Of a stretch of 64,000 nt of DNA, positions 59,164 to 64,000 are shown piece after piece. Both the position numbers and the translations under genes were made by a program. The stretch is taken from the NCBI GenBank assembly GCA_029210875.1, contig JARGFJ010000001.1, positions 1-64,000 of the forward strand, in the 5' to 3' direction. The DNA is from Gammaproteobacteria bacterium (GTDB lineage Bacteria; Pseudomonadota; Gammaproteobacteria; Nitrosococcales; Methylophagaceae). How positions within the stretch are numbered: position 1 is the stretch's first letter; each line of letters starts with the position of its first letter. Under the pieces are notes generated by a model. That model ran no database searches and had not been told where the DNA came from. It saw nothing but the letters and a program-made list of their open reading frames with translations.

Positions 59164-60333
59164 CTACTCTGTTAGTTCACGTTCGAAAATACGATAACGT
59201 TTATACGCGTCACCACCAATTGATTCGATAATATTTCGCATTCCAGCATTGTTTTCTAATATCCAGGATAATTCGATTTTTTCGGCACCAAGTTGATGTA
59301 ATTCTTTTCTAACTGCATCAATGACTAAAAATGCCAATCCTGGACCTAAACGCGTATTTTGGAATTTTTGTTTAACGCCCATTAGCGGTACTCGTGCTGA
59401 TTTAGGAAAACGTAGCTTGAGGCGCCATAACAGTTTTATCAAACCAAATGGGAATAGTTTGCCTTTAAGATCCCTGATCGCTTCGTTAATGTTGGGCAGC
59501 GCGACAATAAATGCCACTGCCTCACCGTCCACTTCAGCAATCTGAATTAACTGTTGGGGGATCAAAAAGCGAAGTGTTTGCCCCAATTCGTGAAATTCGG
59601 CTTCGGTAAATGGCACAAATCCCCAGTTTTCAGCCCAGGCATCATTAAATATTTCACGCAACATTGCGATTTCTTCGTTAAAGCGTTTTAGATTAATAGG
59701 TCTAACATCTACGCGACGTGCAGATTTAGCCAGCATACGTTGCATAATCGCTGGCGCTTCAAAATCAGGTGCAATCATATAGGCGAGGGTATCTGTGACT
59801 TTTTGATAGCCGGATTGCTCGATTAATGTGCCGTAATAGGGCAAGGCATGCCCCATCATGAATACGGGAGGGGTATCAAAACCATCGATCAATACACCTG
59901 TTTCTTCATTAATGGAAAGATTAAACGGTCCTCGAACACGTTTGATGCCACGCCCTTGCAGCCATTGTTCAGCTGTTTGTATTAATGCTGAAAATGTCGC
60001 TGGATTATTTTCTGCATCCAACATACCAAAAAAACCTGTTGCGTCGTTATAACGCTGCAGATGTAGCTCATCAATTTGAGCACTAATTCGACCGACGGCT
60101 TGATTGCCACGCCACGCGATCCATGCTTGCCATTGTGCATGCTGAAAGTATGGATTTTGCTTAGTGGAAAGATGAAGTTTACGCTCTAGTTGAAGCGCTT
60201 GAACCCAGACAGGATCATCTTTAAAAATGAATTCAGGAATACCAATGAATTGAATTAAATCAGCTTTTGTCAATACAGGTGTTATTCGCAATGCGCTTGA
60301 TTGGTGCTGTGAGTGATTCATTGTTTTTCTCAT
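59164..60333 (-). CDS. GNAT-fold acyltransferase, candidate bacterial ceramide synthase
   Basis: The 389 residues match the YghO-like family of large GNAT-related acyltransferases: FIGIPEFIFKDDPVWVQALQLERK near 30, RVRGPFNLSINEETGVLIDGF near 135, AWAENWGFVPFTEAEF near 228 and the GNAT-like C-terminal ELSWILENN. The family includes, as I recall, the Caulobacter N-acyltransferase needed for ceramide synthesis. It is divergent from the ligase-SDR-ACP-oxoamine synthase genes, which supports that role. Two ATG starts are possible (60333, 60321). Assignment of function is inference from family and neighbours. Confidence 0.65.
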   Translation of the reverse strand: MRKTMNHSQHQSSALRITPVLTKADLIQFIGIPEFIFKDDPVWVQALQLERKLHLSTKQNPYFQHAQWQAWIAWRGNQAVGRISAQIDELHLQRYNDATGFFGMLDAENNPATFSALIQTAEQWLQGRGIKRVRGPFNLSINEETGVLIDGFDTPPVFMMGHALPYYGTLIEQSGYQKVTDTLAYMIAPDFEAPAIMQRMLAKSARRVDVRPINLKRFNEEIAMLREIFNDAWAENWGFVPFTEAEFHELGQTLRFLIPQQLIQIAEVDGEAVAFIVALPNINEAIRDLKGKLFPFGLIKLLWRLKLRFPKSARVPLMGVKQKFQNTRLGPGLAFLVIDAVRKELHQLGAEKIELSWILENNAGMRNIIESIGGDAYKRYRIFERELTE

Positions 60334-60439
60334 TCAGAATAGTGAGCATAGGCTATGACTGAAACTATAAAATAATACAGAATATAATGTTTTTTTTAAT
60401 AGACGCGTTAGGCGCTACAAATTAAGATCTGACAGTGTG

Positions 60440-60467
60440 TTGTTGATTTGTATCGGTGTTATATAAT
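60440..60467 (+). promoter_or_regulatory. Candidate promoter for the ligase-SDR-ACP operon
   Basis: TTGTTG at 60440 and TATAAT at 60462 are separated by 16 bases. The -10 is perfect. The leader is about 60 bases. It lies in the 200-base divergent spacer that must also hold the promoter of the acyltransferase gene on the other strand. Confidence 0.45.
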
Positions 60468-60533
60468 TTGGTATATTACATAGTTATGACAAGCTACGCA
60501 TCGTGTATGTAATATTTATTGTTAGGAACAAAT

Positions 60534-62333
60534 TTGAACCAGATACTAGAGAATGAACCAACACTGTTGGCAACACCAACAAAAAACACTTTGCCTTTAC
60601 GTCTTGCTGACTTCTCTACTTTAGCAGAGGCGTTGGATTATGCGGCACAAGGTGAAACTGGAGCAAATTTTTATTCAGGTAAAGGTGAGCTGACCGAGGT
60701 TGTTCCATACCGGTTACTTCGTGTTCAAGCTATTAGTCTAGGTAAACGATTGCTTTCTTTGTCATTGAAACGAGGTGCGCGAATAGCAATTGTTGCTGAG
60801 ACTAATGCTTATTTTTTACGTTTCTTTTTTGCCTGCCAATATGCTGGAATGATACCGGTTGCATTGCCCGCTGTGATCAATATCGGTGGCCATCAAGCCT
60901 ATGTTGAAAAATTACGTGGTTTGCTAAAGGGCTGTGATGCTTCAGTAGCGATAGCATCAAACCAGTTTTATTCTTTTTTGACTGAAGCCGCTGAGGGATT
61001 AGGACTCGCTTTTGTCGGAACGCCTGATGCATTTGATGCATTGCCAGAACAAAATAGTGAATTACAGCCCAGTGCCCCAAATGAAACAGCTTATTTGCAA
61101 TTCACATCAGGTAGCACCGGTTTTCCACGCGGAGTGGTCATTACAGAGCAAACTGTGATGGCAAATCTTGCGGCAACTGTCGCTCATGGTATCAGCATGA
61201 ATGAGAATGATCGTTGTGTCTCGTGGCTACCGTTTTATCATGACATGGGTCTAGTCGGCTGTATGCTTGCACTTATTGCGAGTCAACGATCTATTGATTA
61301 TCTTGATACCCGTGAATTTGCAATGCGTCCTCGCCGTTGGCTTGAAATTCTAACCAAAACTAAGGCAAGTATTGCCTTTTGTCCTCCCTTTGGCTATGAC
61401 CTATGTAGACGACGTATTCGCCCTGATGATGTTGCTAATTATGATTTAAGTGCCTGGCGAATTGCTGGTGTTGGTGCTGAACCTATTCGTTACGAAGTAC
61501 TTGATGAATTTGCTAAATTATTAGCGCCTGCGGGCTTTGATTCAAAGGCATTTGTACCTTGCTATGGTATGGCAGAAACGTCATTAGCGTTGAGTTTTTC
61601 ACCACTAGGACACGGTGTTGTGGTGGATTGGATTGATACTGATGCCTTGTCTGGTGAATTATTGGCAAAGCCTGTTGAAGCGTATCAGGGTAATAGTTTT
61701 GTCAGATGCGGCACCATATTACCTGAGCATGAAGTAAAAATTACTGACGACGACGATAATGAATTAGCTGAACGGCATATTGGCCAGATCAAAGTTCGAG
61801 GCCCCAGTGTGATGTCAGGTTATTTTAGATTAACCGAACAAACACAACAGGTATTGTCAGCTGATGGTTGGTTGGATACGGGTGATTTAGGTTATTTGGT
61901 TGATGGCAATATTGTTGTTACAGGACGTTGTAAAGATATGTTGATCATTAATGGTCGTAATATTTGGCCACAAGATATTGAACATATTGTCGAGCGACAG
62001 CCTGAACTGAAAGCCTTGGGCGCTTCAGCATTTAGTGTGACGGATGCAGATAATAGAGAGATTGCGATTGTAGTTGTTCAATGCAACCTAAGTGATTCAG
62101 AAGAGCGTAGCTTATTAGAGCAGCGTCTACATCGTGAAATTTTTGAGGCATTAGGCATTACGTGTGTGATTGAGTTTGTGCCCAGGCAAACAATTCCTCG
62201 CACGTCTTCAGGTAAGTTATCACGCTCAGCAACGCGAGAAGGTTATCTGCGTAGACGAGATAATGAAAATCGTATTGATACTGCGCAAACATCAGTAGAT
62301 GGAAATGTCACTTTGATGTCGTCAATAAACTGA
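60534..62333 (+). CDS. Fatty acyl-AMP ligase / acyl-ACP synthetase
   Basis: An ANL-superfamily enzyme of 599 residues that activates a fatty acid as acyl-AMP and passes it to an ACP. The ATP site is LQFTSGSTGFPRGVV near 190, with SWLPFYHDMGLVGCM near 232 typical of FAAL rather than CoA ligases, CYGMAETSLALSF near 343, DTGDLGYLVDGNI near 447 and the hinge-lysine region PRTSSGKLSRSATREGYL near 570. I choose TTG at 60534 since AGGA stands six bases before it. Likely partner is the ACP at 63660. Confidence 0.88.
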   Translation: MNQILENEPTLLATPTKNTLPLRLADFSTLAEALDYAAQGETGANFYSGKGELTEVVPYRLLRVQAISLGKRLLSLSLKRGARIAIVAETNAYFLRFFFACQYAGMIPVALPAVINIGGHQAYVEKLRGLLKGCDASVAIASNQFYSFLTEAAEGLGLAFVGTPDAFDALPEQNSELQPSAPNETAYLQFTSGSTGFPRGVVITEQTVMANLAATVAHGISMNENDRCVSWLPFYHDMGLVGCMLALIASQRSIDYLDTREFAMRPRRWLEILTKTKASIAFCPPFGYDLCRRRIRPDDVANYDLSAWRIAGVGAEPIRYEVLDEFAKLLAPAGFDSKAFVPCYGMAETSLALSFSPLGHGVVVDWIDTDALSGELLAKPVEAYQGNSFVRCGTILPEHEVKITDDDDNELAERHIGQIKVRGPSVMSGYFRLTEQTQQVLSADGWLDTGDLGYLVDGNIVVTGRCKDMLIINGRNIWPQDIEHIVERQPELKALGASAFSVTDADNREIAIVVVQCNLSDSEERSLLEQRLHREIFEALGITCVIEFVPRQTIPRTSSGKLSRSATREGYLRRRDNENRIDTAQTSVDGNVTLMSSIN

Positions 62334-62418
62334 TGCAAAACACGGGCGAGTACTCGGATATATCTACTAAAAATAGTCGTTCTATACCATGACACTTCAA
62401 TCTGAAGACAATCATCTT

Positions 62419-62504
62419 TTGTCATCCTTGCGAATGTGGGGATCTATCTATGGGCAGTGAAACTAGTCGCTATCATTGGATCTCGGCTTTTGCGGGAATG
62501 ACGG
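62419..62504. repeat. GTCATTCC-type inverted repeat element
   Basis: GTCATCCTTGCGAATGTGG near 62420 faces GGCTTTTGCGGGAATGAC ending near 62502. The arms match roughly as inverted copies of the widespread GTCATTCCCGC-type element seen in many proteobacteria. The loop is about 40 bases. Not coding. Confidence 0.55.
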
Positions 62505-62533
62505 GCTCAAGTAATTTAACCGCAAATCCAACA

Positions 62534-62561
62534 ATGACCACGGGTATATACCCGTGGTCAT
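62534..62561. repeat. 28-base perfect palindrome
   Basis: ATGACCACGGGTAT at 62534-62547 is followed directly by its exact reverse complement at 62548-62561, with no spacer. The right half is also the start of the MITE-like copy 2. It looks like the junction of two element ends. Confidence 0.85.
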
Positions 62562-62696
62562 CGAAGATGCAGATAGTGCCAAAAGTTTCCGTTCACCCTC
62601 AGCGTGTCGAAGGGTTAGCTTGCTTGGGTTCATGGTTCGACAAGCTCACCACGAACGGTAAAAGTAGCAAGCATCTTCAAGTTGATCGGGGATATA
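62547..62696. mobile_element. Foldback MITE-like repeat, copy 2
   Basis: Left end TATACCCGTGGTCATCGAAG and right end (reversed) TATATCCCCGATCAACTTGA with GAAGATGC in both arms. Inner segments CCGTTCACCCTCAGCG and CCGTTCGTGGTGAGC continue the inverted symmetry, so the whole 150 bases can fold back. It is the reverse-orientation relative of copy 1 at 47792. It contributes the GGGGAT just before the SDR start codon. Confidence 0.75.
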
Positions 62697-62702
62697 AGCA
62701 CT

Positions 62703-63650
62703 ATGTCTGGTGAGATAGCGTTGACTGGAGCAACCGGATTTATTGGGAGTAGATTGCTTCTAAAATTGAGCAATGCTGGCTGGCAAGTACGCGCTCTTTA
62801 TCGAGCTAAAAAAGGACGAGAGCCTATCAACCTACCCAATGTGACATGGATCACTGGTGATTTAGATGATGATGTCGCGCTTGCAAAGTTAATTGAAGGA
62901 ACGGAAGCCGTTGTTCATTGTGCCGGTGTGGTAAGAGGTGCAAAACGAGCTGATTTTGACAAGGTGAATGAAGAAGGGGCTTTTCGTGTGGCTCAAGTTG
63001 CAGCAAAGCAAGCAAATTCACCACGTTTTTTATTAATATCGTCACTCGCAGCTCGTGAGCCAGAATTATCACATTATTCAGGCAGTAAGTGGCGCGGTGA
63101 GAACGCAGTAAAATCTGCGGCTAAAAATTTACGCTGGACAGTGCTGCGTCCACCAGCAGTCTTTGGTCCTGGTGACCGGGAATTATTACCCTTATTTCAA
63201 AGTATGGCTAAAGGCTTTGCGCCTATACCAGCAGGAAAAAACAGACGATTTTCGATGATTTATGTCGATGATTTAGCAATGGCTGTTATACATTGGTTAG
63301 CGGCAGAAAGTGGTTACGGTCAAACGTTTGAATTGGATGACGGATATGACGGTGGTTATGACTGGGATACTATATTGGCAATCGGTGCTAAAGTATTGAG
63401 AAATGGCTCAGAAGTACGTCGAATACCAATACCAATTACCCTATTAGGGCTATTGGCACGAACTAATATAGTTGCCGCAAAATTATTTAATTATGCACCA
63501 ATGTTGAGCCCGGGAAAGATTCGGGAAATTACTCATTCTGACTGGGTGAGTGATAAAAATAGCTTTACGACGATTACCGATTGGCAGCCAATGTTCGATT
63601 TTGAACGAGGGCTTATGGTTATTTTCGATAAAAATAATGCGAAATTATGA
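62703..63650 (+). CDS. NAD-dependent epimerase/dehydratase family SDR, candidate ceramide reductase
   Basis: The 315 residues form an extended SDR: dinucleotide motif LTGATGFIGSRLLLKL near 7, the catalytic YSGSK (YxxxK) near 124, and TVLRPPAVFGPGDREL near 146. In bacterial ceramide synthesis a family member (CerR) reduces the oxidised ceramide precursor; context here supports that. The ATG at 62703 starts the conserved fold; a TTG at 62682 is in the repeat. Nine bases before the ACP gene. Confidence 0.8.
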   Translation: MSGEIALTGATGFIGSRLLLKLSNAGWQVRALYRAKKGREPINLPNVTWITGDLDDDVALAKLIEGTEAVVHCAGVVRGAKRADFDKVNEEGAFRVAQVAAKQANSPRFLLISSLAAREPELSHYSGSKWRGENAVKSAAKNLRWTVLRPPAVFGPGDRELLPLFQSMAKGFAPIPAGKNRRFSMIYVDDLAMAVIHWLAAESGYGQTFELDDGYDGGYDWDTILAIGAKVLRNGSEVRRIPIPITLLGLLARTNIVAAKLFNYAPMLSPGKIREITHSDWVSDKNSFTTITDWQPMFDFERGLMVIFDKNNAKL

Positions 63651-63659
63651 GGAATTTTG

Positions 63660-63908
63660 ATGACTGATTATCAACAAATTATACCTGTCCTATATACAGA
63701 GTTGGCAGCTATAACAAAGGCGACAGTTGCTATTGATGAAAATACTGAATTAACAGGTGATTTGAAATTAGACTCACTGCAAATGATGGAATTGCTGTTA
63801 ATCATCGAGGACCATTTTGATATCTCTGTACCCGTAAATGTGTTGTCTGATGTTAAGACAATCAAGGATTTTGCATTACAGATTGAAAACCTTATACGGT
63901 GTGAATAA
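63660..63908 (+). CDS. Dedicated acyl carrier protein
   Basis: An 82-residue ACP with the phosphopantetheine serine in LKLDSLQMMELLLIIEDHF near residue 38. It differs from housekeeping AcpP (DSLDTVELVM) and lies between SDR and oxoamine synthase genes, so it is a specialised carrier for this pathway. The ATG at 63660 follows GAGGAATTTTG. It overlaps the next gene by one base (TAATG). Confidence 0.88.
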   Translation: MTDYQQIIPVLYTELAAITKATVAIDENTELTGDLKLDSLQMMELLLIIEDHFDISVPVNVLSDVKTIKDFALQIENLIRCE

Positions 63909-64000
63909 TGAGTATTTTTAGCAAATTTGATGCTTTGGCAGCGAATCGACGTGATCTGGAGACAATTGGGATTAATCCATTTGATGTTCAGATAGAAACA
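63908..64000 (+). CDS. spt: 5' end of a pyridoxal-phosphate alpha-oxoamine synthase, likely serine palmitoyltransferase
   Basis: Only 31 codons are in the window: it starts MSIFSKFDALAANRRDLE and continues GINPFDVQIET. The opening, followed by a NPF.V segment, is typical of AOS enzymes (serine palmitoyltransferase, KBL, BioF), which join an acyl thioester to an amino acid. Coupling by one base to a dedicated ACP points to the ACP-dependent serine palmitoyltransferase form. The PLP lysine lies beyond the edge, so the call rests on N-terminal pattern and neighbours. Confidence 0.6.
   Translation, partial: MSIFSKFDALAANRRDLETIGINPFDVQIET

Larger units (their letters stand above)
62334..62702. 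other. 369-base gene-free spacer filled with repeats
   Basis: Between the ligase and SDR genes the spacer holds a GTCATTCC-type inverted repeat (62419-62504), a 28-base perfect palindrome (62534-62561) and the second foldback MITE-like copy (62547-62696), which runs to within seven bases of the SDR start. I see no gene. The first 80 bases are unremarkable and contain no terminator. Confidence 0.75.

Noticed and set aside
62450-62713. 87-residue plus-strand frame between ligase and SDR
   Set aside because: Composed almost entirely of three repeat elements; no ribosome site; typical chance frame in GTCATTCC/TTCGAC repeats.

Overview
The window looks like chromosome from an aerobic, flagellated, methylotrophic gammaproteobacterium that assimilates formaldehyde by the ribulose monophosphate (RuMP) route. 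Two 3-hexulose-6-phosphate synthase genes, 6-phospho-3-hexuloisomerase and transaldolase lie together, next to a sodium-pumping NQR operon and an rpoN/PTS-Ntr locus of proteobacterial type. A Methylophaga-like organism fits best; this is inference from gene content and moderate AT richness, not from a marker gene.

Layout. 1-77: possible end of an IS21-type insertion sequence. 145-6697 (-): nqrABCDEF, nqrM and a CBS-domain gene. 6812-10441 (-): MFS transporter, aroC, mgtE. 10526-15820 (-): rpoN, hpf, ptsN, short hprK, EIIA-Man, HPr, EI, a phosphotransferase chain with no sugar permease. 15916-18461 (-): metF followed by a tungstate-type ABC permease and ATPase. 18524-21261 (-): metK-ahcY behind a well-formed SAH riboswitch and a sigma-70 promoter. 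21308-30396: soluble chemoreceptor, metallopeptidase, dusA, yadGH-like ABC exporter, mutH, a dual-receiver diguanylate cyclase, prmB, leuC. 30480-34336 (-): hps-phi, tal, a small repeat protein and a second hps, with strong promoters for both hps genes and clear terminators. 34473-36314 (+): HAD phosphatase and an orphan dhaK. 36364-44561 (+): flgHIJKL and fliC, with sigma-54 promoters before flgH and fliC. 44671-50148: envelope/polysaccharide genes (galU, GT4 glycosyltransferase, CHAD protein, thymidylate-kinase-like protein, two PAP2 phosphatases). 50202-59068 (-): MFP - RND - RND - outer-membrane-factor efflux operon. 59164-64000: a divergent cluster of GNAT acyltransferase versus acyl-AMP/ACP ligase, SDR, ACP and the start of an alpha-oxoamine synthase, which matches the gene set for bacterial ceramide (sphingolipid) synthesis; it runs off the right edge.

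How the parts connect. RpoN is encoded here and three sites with GG-N10-GC spacing lie before flgH, fliC and a chemoreceptor gene, so this genome probably drives part of motility with sigma-54. The methyl cycle (metK, ahcY, metF) is under SAH sensing. The RuMP genes are split into separately promoted units. Intergenic DNA carries at least three families of dispersed inverted repeats: a foldback MITE-like element of about 150 bp (two copies), a REP-like GTAGGTCGGG element (three sites), and a GTCATTCC-type element.

Most notable items: the putative ceramide cluster, the SAH riboswitch in front of metK, the flgH leader in which a sigma-54 start would remove one arm of a hairpin hiding the ribosome binding site, the four-repeat small protein among the RuMP genes, and the MITE-like element inserted between the ligase and SDR genes. 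No tRNA, rRNA or CRISPR array was seen.
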